A stretch of 64,000 bases of DNA from contig NZ_CP023694.1 in the NCBI RefSeq assembly GCF_008705135.1, positions 7,291,001-7,355,000 on the forward strand. The letters run 5' to 3'. The DNA comes from Streptomyces coeruleorubidus. GTDB taxonomy: Bacteria > Actinomycetota > Actinomycetes > Streptomycetales > Streptomycetaceae. Position numbers and translations under genes: made by a program. The stretch's first letter is position 1; each line of letters starts with the position of its first letter. Below are positions 28,127-35,020 of this stretch, in pieces. The notes beneath the pieces were generated by a model. The model saw only the letters and a program-made list of their open reading frames with translations, made no database searches and was not told where the DNA came from.

Positions 28127-29071
28127 GTGACATCGGTGACCGAGGCTTCGCCGCCGAGGAGACCGGCCGGCCGCACGCCCGACGGGGCCCGGCCCCGGCG
28201 GGCCGTCGACCACGGCGCCTGGTTCCTGGTGCTGCCCGCCCTGCTCCCGATCCTCGTCCTCAGCGTCGGGCCGCTGCTGTACGGGATCCTGCTGGCCTTC
28301 ACCGACGCCCAGTCGGGCCGCACCGAGCCCACCCAGTGGATCGGCGGTCTCAACTTCCGGGACCTGCTGCACGACACGCTGTTCTGGGAATCGTTCCGGA
28401 TCGGGCTGGTGTGGGCGGTCGGCGTGACCGTGCCGCAGTTCCTGCTCGCGCTGGGCCTGGCCCTGCTGCTCAACCAGGACCTGCGGCTGCGCTGGCTGGC
28501 ACGCGCCCTGGCGATCATCCCCTGGGCCATGCCGGAGGTTGTCGTCGGCATCATGTGGCGGCTCGTCTACAACCCGGACGCGGGCATCCTCAACGAGACC
28601 CTGCGCGACATCGGCCTGGGCGGCGGCCGCGACTGGCTGAGCGGGCTGGCCACCGCGCTGCCCGCGGTGATCGTCGTGGGCGTCTGGGCAGGCATGCCCC
28701 AGACGACGGTCGCGCTGCTCGCCGGACTCCAGAACACCCCGCGCGAACTGCACGAGGCGGCGGCGGTGGACGGCGCGAGCGCCTGGCGCCGCTTCCGCAC
28801 GGTCACCTGGCCCGCCCTCAGGCCCATCGCCCTGGCCATCACCGCACTGAACCTGATCTGGAACTTCAACTCCTTCGCCCTGGTCTACGTCCTCACCAGC
28901 GGCGGCCCAGGGGGCCGGACCCGCCTGCCCATGCTCTTCGCCTACGAAGAGGCCTTCCGCTACGGGCAGTTCGGCTACGCGGCGGCGATGGGCTGCGTGA
29001 TGGTGGCCGTGATCTCGATCGCCCTGGCCGTCTTCCTCGCCGGCCGGCTCAGGGGAGGTGACGACGCATGA
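28127..29071 (+). CDS. Carbohydrate ABC transporter permease (CUT1, MalF-like)
   Basis: Integral membrane subunit of 314 residues with about six helices, beginning WFLVLPALLPILVLSVGPLL. The binding-protein-dependent permease signature (EAA loop) reads ELHEAAAVDGASAWRRFRTV. GTG at 28127 is favoured by AAAGGGG at 28112-28118; open frame extends upstream to 27878. Its stop overlaps the next permease start (ATGA), showing an operon. No ATPase gene is present, as is usual for Streptomyces CUT1 systems that share MsiK. Confidence 0.9.
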   Translation: MTSVTEASPPRRPAGRTPDGARPRRAVDHGAWFLVLPALLPILVLSVGPLLYGILLAFTDAQSGRTEPTQWIGGLNFRDLLHDTLFWESFRIGLVWAVGVTVPQFLLALGLALLLNQDLRLRWLARALAIIPWAMPEVVVGIMWRLVYNPDAGILNETLRDIGLGGGRDWLSGLATALPAVIVVGVWAGMPQTTVALLAGLQNTPRELHEAAAVDGASAWRRFRTVTWPALRPIALAITALNLIWNFNSFALVYVLTSGGPGGRTRLPMLFAYEEAFRYGQFGYAAAMGCVMVAVISIALAVFLAGRLRGGDDA

Positions 29072-29901
29072 GGACCAGCCGCCCGGCCCGCGCCGGCCAG
29101 TACACCGCGCTGCTCGCGTATCTCGTCTTCCTCGCCTTCCCGTTCCTCTGGCTGGTCTCCACCGCGTTCAAGCCCCCGCGCGAGCTGGGCAGCCTCCACC
29201 CGACGTGGATTCCGGACGACCCCACCCTCGCCAACTTCCGGCAGGCCTTCGACGAACAGCCGCTGCTGCACGCCGCCCTCAACTCCCTGCTCGCCGCGCT
29301 CGCGGCGGCCGTGATCGCCGTGCTGATCGCGACACCGATGGCCTACGTCGTGGCCCGGCGCCGCACCCGGCTCGCGAAGGCGGTGACGGGCTGGGTGGTG
29401 GTCAGCCAGGCGTTCCCGTTCGTGCTGCTGATCATCCCGCTGTTCCTCGTCCTGAAGAACCTCCGTTTGATCAACTCCGTGCCGGGGCTGGTGCTGGTGT
29501 ACGTGGTGTGGGCGCTGCCGTTCGCGCTGTGGATGCTCGCCGGGTATGTGCGGGCCGTACCACCCGAGTTGGAGGAGGCCGCCGCGGTCGACGGCGCGGG
29601 CCGGGTGCGGACGCTGGTGTCGGTGACGGCGCCGCTGCTCGCGCCGGGCATCGTGGCGACCGGGCTGTTCGCGTTCATCACCGCGTGGAACGAGTTCTTC
29701 TTCGCGCTCGTGCTGCTCAAGACGCCGGAGAAACAGACCCTTCCGGTGGTGCTCACCCACTTCATCGGCGCCGAGGGCGTCGCCGACCTCGGCCCGCTCG
29801 CGGCGGCCGCGTTCCTCGCGACGCTGCCCTCGCTGGTCGTCTTCGCGCTCATCCAGCGGCGGATCACGGGCGGCATGCTCACCGGGGCGGTGAAGAGCTG
29901 A
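29068..29901 (+). CDS. Carbohydrate ABC transporter permease (CUT1, MalG-like)
   Basis: Second membrane subunit of 277 residues with six helices (YTALLAYLVFLAFPFLWLVS at the start). The EAA loop is ELEEAAAVDGAGRVRTLVSV, and WNEFFFALVLL is typical of MalG-type proteins. It overlaps the first permease by four bases and the binding protein gene by one base, so all three are translationally coupled. Confidence 0.92.
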   Translation: MRTSRPARAGQYTALLAYLVFLAFPFLWLVSTAFKPPRELGSLHPTWIPDDPTLANFRQAFDEQPLLHAALNSLLAALAAAVIAVLIATPMAYVVARRRTRLAKAVTGWVVVSQAFPFVLLIIPLFLVLKNLRLINSVPGLVLVYVVWALPFALWMLAGYVRAVPPELEEAAAVDGAGRVRTLVSVTAPLLAPGIVATGLFAFITAWNEFFFALVLLKTPEKQTLPVVLTHFIGAEGVADLGPLAAAAFLATLPSLVVFALIQRRITGGMLTGAVKS

Positions 29902-31175
29902 TGCGCGCACGCCTGCTGGCCCTCGCCCTCCTGCTGCTCCTCGCCGGCTGCTCCTCCGGCGGCACCCGCGACGACGGCCGCATCACCCTGCGCTTCCAGT
30001 CCCTGGCCTGGCAGGAGGAGTCGGTCGAGGCCAACAAGGCACTGGTGAGGGAGTGGAACGCCACCCACCCGGACGTCCGGGTCGAGTACGTCCAGGGCAG
30101 CTGGGACAGCGTCCACGACCAGCTCCTCACCGCCTTCGAGGGCGGCGAGGCACCCGACATCATCCACGACGCCTCCGACGACCTCGCCGACTTCGCCTAC
30201 GGCGGCTACCTGGCCGACCTCACCGATCTGCTGCCCGCCCGGCTCAAGTCGGACGTCCCGCAGCGCAGTTGGGAGACGACCACCTTCGGCGACGGCATCT
30301 ACGGCGTGCCGTTCCTCCAGGAACCGCGCGTCCTGATCGCCAACGCGAAGTGGCTCAAGCGGTCCGGAGTACGGATCCCGACCCCTGAGAAGCCGTGGAG
30401 CTGGGACGAGTTCCGCCGGATCACCGAACAGCTCAGCGGCCGGGGGAAGTACGGCATCGCCTGGCCCCTGAAGGAACCGGTCTCCGCCACGCTCAACCTC
30501 TCCCTGTCGACGGGCGGACAGCTCTTCCACCGCGGGGCCGACGGCAAGGTGACGGTCCGGTTCGAGGCGGCCGACCAGGTGGTGCCGCGCACCATCCACG
30601 CCCAGGCCGGCACCGACCGCAGTGCCTCGCCCACGACCCTGGGCAGCGGCGGCTCCGACACCCTGCCCGGCTTCTTCGGCGGCAGATACGCGATGGTCCC
30701 GCTCGGCTTCTCCTACCGCCAGCAGATCGTGCAGCAGGCCCCGAAGGGCTTCGACTGGCAGGTGCTGCCCGCCCCGGCCGGCGCCGGAGGACTCACGCAG
30801 GGCGTCAGCCCGCAGACCCTGTCCGTCGCCGAGGACTCCCCGCACAAGAAGGAGGCCGCCGCCTTCATCGACTTCCTGCTGAGGCCTCAGAACATGGTCC
30901 GCCTCGCCCTCGGCGACTGGATGCTGCCGACCGGCGACCGGGCGCTGAACGACCCGGCCCTGCGCACGCCCGAGCACGGCTGGTCCACGGGCACGGCGCT
31001 CGCCGCCCACCTGCGCCCGGCGCCCGCGCAGACCGTACGGGGCTACCCCGAGTGGAAGGACAAGGTGGCGACCCCGGCCCTCCAGGAGTACTACAGCGGG
31101 GCGATCGGCATCCGTGAGCTGCGACAACGCCTGGAAGAGGACGGCAACCTGGTGCTGGCGCGCTACCAGCGCTGA
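29901..31175 (+). CDS. Sugar-binding lipoprotein of the CUT1 ABC transporter
   Basis: Extracytoplasmic solute-binding protein of 424 residues, anchored as a lipoprotein: a short hydrophobic signal ends in the lipobox LLAGC with Cys17. Family-1 solute-binding features follow (APDIIHDASDDLADFAYGGY, GIYGVPFLQEPRVLI, KEAAAFIDFLLRP). The gene comes last in the operon, whereas in most CUT1 operons it is first. The sugar is not identifiable from sequence, and no glycosidase or LacI gene is next to the operon. Confidence 0.92.
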   Translation: MRARLLALALLLLLAGCSSGGTRDDGRITLRFQSLAWQEESVEANKALVREWNATHPDVRVEYVQGSWDSVHDQLLTAFEGGEAPDIIHDASDDLADFAYGGYLADLTDLLPARLKSDVPQRSWETTTFGDGIYGVPFLQEPRVLIANAKWLKRSGVRIPTPEKPWSWDEFRRITEQLSGRGKYGIAWPLKEPVSATLNLSLSTGGQLFHRGADGKVTVRFEAADQVVPRTIHAQAGTDRSASPTTLGSGGSDTLPGFFGGRYAMVPLGFSYRQQIVQQAPKGFDWQVLPAPAGAGGLTQGVSPQTLSVAEDSPHKKEAAAFIDFLLRPQNMVRLALGDWMLPTGDRALNDPALRTPEHGWSTGTALAAHLRPAPAQTVRGYPEWKDKVATPALQEYYSGAIGIRELRQRLEEDGNLVLARYQR

Positions 31176-31192
31176 GCCCCGGCGAAATCTCG

Positions 31193-31222
31193 TTGTGCGT
31201 CACCGCCGGCAGCGCCTAGCGT
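31193..31222 (+). promoter_or_regulatory. Promoter of the erm leader (TTGTGC-18-TAGCGT), leaderless
   Basis: A -35 hexamer TTGTGC at 31193-31198, an 18-base spacer and TAGCGT at 31217-31222 place the transcript start at or beside the GTG at 31230, so the leader peptide would be translated from a leaderless message. An AAAT tract four bases before the -35 resembles the AT-rich element used by WhiB7/WblC, the antibiotic-stress activator. The mgt promoter has the same layout. Confidence 0.6.
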
Positions 31223-31229
31223 GCTGCCC

Positions 31230-31340
31230 GTGGGAATCAACGCGATCTACATCTCCGGTCACGGCCGGGGCTGCGCGCACGCCGCACGGGTGCGCCGCGG
31301 CCCCGGAGCCCTGACCGGCCCGGGGAGCCACGCCCGCTGA
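31230..31340 (+). CDS. Leader peptide controlling the erm methyltransferase
   Basis: Short open frame of 36 codons from GTG 31230 to TGA 31338, placed 100 bases before the erm gene and directly behind a promoter. It reads MGINAIYISGHGRGCAHAAR and then VRRGPGALTGPGSHAR. Residues Arg20-Val21-Arg22 form a basic-x-basic motif of the kind at which macrolide-bound ribosomes stall in other erm leaders. The conserved GRGCAH and RRGPGALTGPGSH pieces resemble, as I recall, leaders of other Streptomyces erm genes. Its position and the hairpins behind it imply translational or transcriptional attenuation. It is too short for an enzyme. Confidence 0.72.
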   Translation: MGINAIYISGHGRGCAHAARVRRGPGALTGPGSHAR

Positions 31341-31370
31341 GCCTCTGAGCCCGGCGTCTCATCTCCTCTG

Positions 31371-31425
31371 TCTCCTCTGTCTTCCGGTCGGGGCCTTCGG
31401 CTGCCCTCAATCCCTCACGGAAGAC
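31371..31425 (+). promoter_or_regulatory. Attenuator hairpin region in front of erm
   Basis: Inverted repeat GTCTTCCG (31379-31386) and CGGAAGAC (31418-31425) encloses a GC hairpin-forming loop. The right arm abuts the erm ribosome site (AAGGA at 31426-31430). A duplicated CU-rich tract, TCTCCTCTG, immediately upstream is complementary to purine-rich ribosome sites and could be an alternative partner. This arrangement would hide the site until a ribosome stalls on the leader. Folding is inferred by eye. Confidence 0.5.
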
Positions 31426-31439
31426 AAGGACCGCAGGAC

Positions 31440-32219
31440 ATGGCCCGCCCCACCGCTACTTCTCGCGCGCTCTCACAGAACTTCCTCGCCGACCGCGCGG
31501 CCACCGAACGCTTCGCCCGGCTCGCCGTCCCGCAGACCCGGCCGGTCCCCCTGCTGCTCGAAGTCGGCGCGGGCAAAGGCGCGTTGACCGCCCCGCTGGC
31601 GCGACGCTGCCGGGAGCTGCGCGCGTACGAGATCGACCCGCGGCTCGTGGCCGCCCTGCGCAGCCGCTTCTCCGGCACACCGCAGGTGCGTGTCGTCGGC
31701 GCGGACTTCCTGGCCGCGCGCCCGCCGCGCACGCCCTTCTCGGTCGCCGGGAACGTGCCGTTCTCCCGTACCGCGGCCGTCGTCGACTGGTGTCTGCGCG
31801 CTCCCGCCCTGACCGACGCCACGCTGCTCACCCAGCTCGAGTACGCCCGCAAACGCACCGGCGACTACGGCGGCTGGACGCTGCTGACGGTCCGGACCTG
31901 GCCCCGCTACGAGTGGCGGCTGCTGGGCCGCGTCGGCAGGCGCAGCTTCCGTCCCGTGCCGCGCGTGGACGCCGGGGTGCTGCGCATGGAACGGCGCGAC
32001 ACCCCTTTGCTCGACGCCGCCGGGTACCGGAGCTGGCGCCATCTGGTCGAGCTGGGCTTCTCGGGGGTCGGCGGCTCCCTGCACGCGTCGCTGCGGCGGG
32101 CCTACCCGAGGCGGCGGGTGGACGCGGCGTTCCGGGCCGCGCGGCTGGACCCGGGCGTGCTGGTGGGCGAGGTGGCGCCTCAGCGGTGGCTGCGGCTGCA
32201 CGAGGTGCTGGCCCACTGA
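31440..32219 (+). CDS. erm: 23S rRNA (adenine-N6)-methyltransferase, Erm family
   Basis: Methylates A2058 of 23S rRNA and so blocks macrolide, lincosamide and often streptogramin B binding. The 259-residue protein has SALSQNFL-like entry (RALSQNFLADRAATERF), the SAM-binding motif LLEVGAGKGALTAPLA, the acidic EIDPRL loop, GADFL and the catalytic NVPFSRT (the N-x-P-[FY] motif). The C-terminal domain is basic. It resembles the actinomycete group that includes Erm(O)/Lrm of S. lividans, and the following mgt gene gives the same pair as described there. Mono- versus dimethylation cannot be told. Expression is probably drug-inducible through the leader. Confidence 0.92.
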   Translation: MARPTATSRALSQNFLADRAATERFARLAVPQTRPVPLLLEVGAGKGALTAPLARRCRELRAYEIDPRLVAALRSRFSGTPQVRVVGADFLAARPPRTPFSVAGNVPFSRTAAVVDWCLRAPALTDATLLTQLEYARKRTGDYGGWTLLTVRTWPRYEWRLLGRVGRRSFRPVPRVDAGVLRMERRDTPLLDAAGYRSWRHLVELGFSGVGGSLHASLRRAYPRRRVDAAFRAARLDPGVLVGEVAPQRWLRLHEVLAH

Positions 32220-32229
32220 ACCAAAATGG

Positions 32230-32259
32230 TTGCACGAGACGTCTCGTCTCGCGTACGGT
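32230..32259 (+). promoter_or_regulatory. Leaderless mgt promoter with palindrome between -35 and -10
   Basis: TTGCAC (32230-32235), an 18-base spacer and TACGGT (32254-32259) lie six bases before the ATG, implying a leaderless message separate from erm. AAAAT stands three bases before the -35, as in WhiB7-type promoters. The spacer contains a perfect 14-bp palindrome, ACGAGACGTCTCGT (32234-32247), well placed for a repressor. Confidence 0.6.
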
Positions 32260-32265
32260 CGGCGC

Positions 32266-33468
32266 ATGACCAGTCGCGCTCATATCGCCATGTTCTCCAT
32301 CGCCGCCCACGGCCACGTGAACCCGAGTCTGGAGGTGATCCGCGAGCTCGTGGCGCGCGGCCACCGCGTGACGTACGCGATCCCGCCGGTCTTCGCGGAG
32401 AAGGTCGCGGAGACCGGCGCCGAGGTGAAGCCGTGGACCTCGACGCTGCCCTCGCCCGACGACGACCCGGAGGCCTGGGGGAGCACCCTGCTGGACAACG
32501 TGGAGCCGTTCCTCGACGACGCGATCCAGGCCCTCCCGCAGCTGATCGAGGCGTACGAGGGCGACGAGCCGGACCTCGTCCTGCACGACATCGCCTCCTA
32601 CCCGGCCCGCGTCCTGGCCCACCGCTGGGGCGTGCCGGCCATCTCCCTGTCACCGGCCATGGTCGCCTGGGAGGGGTACGAGAAGGAGGTCGCCGAGCCC
32701 ATGTGGGAGGAGCCGAAGAAGACCGAGCGGGGCCGCGCCTACTACGCCCGCTTCCACGCCTGGCTGGAGGAGAACGGGATCACCCTGCACCCCGACGCGT
32801 TCGGGGGCCGGCCCGACCGCTCGATCGTCCTGATCCCCAAGGCCCTCCAGCCGAACGCGGACCGGGTCGACGAGAGCGTGTACTCCTTCGTCGGCGCCTG
32901 CCAGGGCGACCGGGGTGCCGAGGGCGACTGGCAGCGGCCGGCCGGCGCCGAGAAGGTCGCGCTCGTCTCGCTCGGGTCCGCCTTCACCAAGCAGCCCGGC
33001 TTCTACCGGGAGTGCGTCAAGGCGTTCGGCGGCCTGCCCGGCTGGCACCTGGTGCTCTCGGTCGGCAAGCACATCGACCCGGCCGAGCTCGGGGAGGTCC
33101 CCGCGAACGTCGAGGTGCGCTCCTGGGTGCCGCAGCTGGCGATCCTGAAGCAGGCCGACCTGTTCGTCACGCACGCCGGCGCGGGCGGCAGCCAGGAGGG
33201 CCTGGCCACGGCCACGCCGATGATCGCCGTACCGCAGGCCGTGGACCAGTTCGGCAACGCGGAGATGCTCCAGGGCCTTGGTGTCGCCCGGTACCTCCCC
33301 ACGGAGGAGGCGACCGGCGAGACGCTGCGCGAGGCGGCCCTCGCCCTCGTCGACGACCCGGAGGTCACCCGCCGCCTGAAGGAGATCCAGGCACAGACGG
33401 CCCGGGAGGGCGGCACCCGGCGTGCGGCCGACCTCATCGAGGCCGAACTGCCCGCTCGCCGGGGGTAG
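32266..33468 (+). CDS. mgt: Macrolide glycosyltransferase
   Basis: GT1-family enzyme of 400 residues that inactivates macrolides, in characterised relatives by transferring glucose from UDP-glucose to the 2'-hydroxyl of the desosamine. The N-terminal acceptor domain starts HIAMFSIAAHGHVNPSLEVI with the catalytic histidine region; the donor domain has VALVSLGSAFTKQPGFYREC, VRSWVPQLAILKQADLFVTH, HAGAGGSQEGLATATPMIAV and PQAVDQFGNAEML. ATG 32266 is chosen since the promoter leaves no room for upstream starts. It pairs with erm as in the S. lividans lrm-mgt locus. Confidence in function is high. Confidence 0.93.
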   Translation: MTSRAHIAMFSIAAHGHVNPSLEVIRELVARGHRVTYAIPPVFAEKVAETGAEVKPWTSTLPSPDDDPEAWGSTLLDNVEPFLDDAIQALPQLIEAYEGDEPDLVLHDIASYPARVLAHRWGVPAISLSPAMVAWEGYEKEVAEPMWEEPKKTERGRAYYARFHAWLEENGITLHPDAFGGRPDRSIVLIPKALQPNADRVDESVYSFVGACQGDRGAEGDWQRPAGAEKVALVSLGSAFTKQPGFYRECVKAFGGLPGWHLVLSVGKHIDPAELGEVPANVEVRSWVPQLAILKQADLFVTHAGAGGSQEGLATATPMIAVPQAVDQFGNAEMLQGLGVARYLPTEEATGETLREAALALVDDPEVTRRLKEIQAQTAREGGTRRAADLIEAELPARRG

Positions 33469-33495
33469 CCGGGGCGGCCGTCACCCGCCCGTCCG

Positions 33496-34446
33496 TCACA
33501 CCGCGACGGCCTGGCGGGTGAGGGTCATGCGGGCGTGGTCGAGAGCGGCGTCCATGCGCGCCGCCTGCCCCTTGGTGAACATGAACATCGCGGCGTCGTC
33601 CGTGTAGTCCATGTAGTTCATGAACATGTCGCCGTTCGGCCCGTTGCCGCACGACACATGGGGGAAGCCGGGTGAACCCGTGTTCGGCCCGCCCTGGTTG
33701 GGAGTGTCCGCCACGAAGTCGCTGCCGCTGCACCCCTCGTCGTCGTCGCCCCAGATGTGCCGCAGGTTCAGCCAGTGCCCGATCTCGTGCACGGCCGTGC
33801 GGCCGCCGTCGAAGGGCGCGGCGGCGGTGCCGGTGGTCCCGAAGCCGGTGTGCGTGACGACCACTCCGTCCGTGGAGGCGGCACCGCCGGGGAACTGGGC
33901 GTAGCCCAGCAGCCCACGACGCAACTGGCAGACCCACAGGTTCAGGTAGACGTCCGCGGGCCAGGCGTCGTGGCCGCCGCTCAGGCTGAACTTGACCAGG
34001 TCGTCCGTGTCCCAGTCCCGAGTCGAGGTCGGCGTCCGCGTGATGCCGTCCGTGGGGCGCCCCAGTGGGTCGGTCCGGGCGAGGTGGAACTGGATGCGCG
34101 CGTCGGCCACGAGGTCCTGCCAGGCGCCGGGGACCTTGTCGACGTCCGGGTTGCTCGCGCGGAAGTCCTGGTTGAGCACCTCGATCTGACTGTGGATCTG
34201 GGCGTCGCTGACGTTCTGCTCGGGGGTGTTGTGCACGACGTGCACGACCACGGGGATGTCGACGAGGCTCTGCCGGGCGGTGGCCGTCTCCGCGTGCTCG
34301 TAGGTGAACGCGGCGTTCTCGATCTGGGCCCGGTTCTCGGCGTACTCGGGGTTCAGGGTGAGGAGTCTGCGGTGCACCTCCATGGCACCGCACCAGCGGC
34401 TGTAGTCGGCGGAGGTGACGCGATGGTAGGACTGCGCATCGGACAT
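33496..34446 (-). CDS. M43-family (pappalysin-like) zinc metalloprotease
   Basis: Protease of 316 residues with the extended zinc motif HEIGHWLNLRH (His220, Glu221, His224, His230) followed by the aspartate of WGDDD, and the Met-turn MNYMDYTDDAAMFMF. The N-terminal part (VVHVVHNTPEQNVSDAQIHS) matches the family fold. ATG 34446 has a GAGGGA site; the protein from that start has no signal peptide, unlike most M43 enzymes. The open frame extends to 34590 with a very arginine-rich stretch that is not a normal signal either. Cellular location is therefore uncertain. Confidence 0.88.
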   Translation of the reverse strand: MSDAQSYHRVTSADYSRWCGAMEVHRRLLTLNPEYAENRAQIENAAFTYEHAETATARQSLVDIPVVVHVVHNTPEQNVSDAQIHSQIEVLNQDFRASNPDVDKVPGAWQDLVADARIQFHLARTDPLGRPTDGITRTPTSTRDWDTDDLVKFSLSGGHDAWPADVYLNLWVCQLRRGLLGYAQFPGGAASTDGVVVTHTGFGTTGTAAAPFDGGRTAVHEIGHWLNLRHIWGDDDEGCSGSDFVADTPNQGGPNTGSPGFPHVSCGNGPNGDMFMNYMDYTDDAAMFMFTKGQAARMDAALDHARMTLTRQAVAV

Positions 34447-34644
34447 GACTGTCCCTCGGGGGAGCTGGGGTGTGCCGCGGACGCGGCTGCGGAAGGGCGC
34501 GTGTGACTGCGCTGCGGGGGCCCGGCGACGCCGACGGGAGCGGTCGGTTGCCCGTTCCCTCCGAACCCATACACTGATAATCCTAGCCACTCAGGTGCAA
34601 GACCGGCAATTTGGACGGCTGTGGGTGAGTGAGGTGGCCCGATC

Positions 34645-34965
34645 ATGAGTGAGCCCCCGTCGGACCTGTTCCGCTCGTGGGTCCATTCCTACGAGGAGGA
34701 CCACGAGGACGTGCGGGTGTACCGGCCGGACGGCCACCCGTTCCCGCCGGCGCGCGGGCGTCGCGGCATGGAGTTCGCACCCGACGGCACCTTCGTCGAC
34801 CACCCACTGGGACGCGGTGACGCCCCTGACGCCGTGCCCGGCCGCTGGCGGCTCGTGTCGGACCGTCACATCGCGCTCACCTTCGGGGGTGCTCGCCCGG
34901 ACCGGGAGCTGGAGATCCTGCGCTGCGACGAGGACGTGCTGCACGTGCGGCGGCTCACCGGCTGA
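34645..34965 (+). CDS. Small conserved hypothetical protein
   Basis: Acidic soluble protein of 106 residues; not recognised beyond resemblance to small Streptomyces proteins. It has no membrane segment or signal. Several short beta-type stretches (GMEFAPDGTFVDHPLG, GRWRLVSDRHIALTFGG, ELEILRCDEDVLHVRRL) suggest a small beta-barrel or lipocalin-like fold. GAGGTGG at 34631 supports the ATG. It stands alone between divergent and convergent neighbours and is closed by a strong terminator. Confidence 0.7.
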   Translation: MSEPPSDLFRSWVHSYEEDHEDVRVYRPDGHPFPPARGRRGMEFAPDGTFVDHPLGRGDAPDAVPGRWRLVSDRHIALTFGGARPDRELEILRCDEDVLHVRRLTG

Positions 34966-35003
34966 CAGGGCCCGTCGGTTCCCCCGGAACCGACGGGCCC
35001 TGT
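34965..35003. terminator. Bidirectional terminator between hypothetical gene and MMPL gene
   Basis: Perfect 18-bp inverted repeat (34965-34982 and 34986-35003) with a three-base loop; its first base is the last base of the upstream stop codon. It can serve both converging genes. Confidence 0.92.
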
Positions 35004-35020
35004 ATGCAACGGACGGGTGA

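Noticed and set aside
34447..34590. Longer M43 protease with an export signal
   Set aside because: The extension has RRERATDRSRRRRR but no hydrophobic core; it also crosses the ribosome site of ATG 34446.
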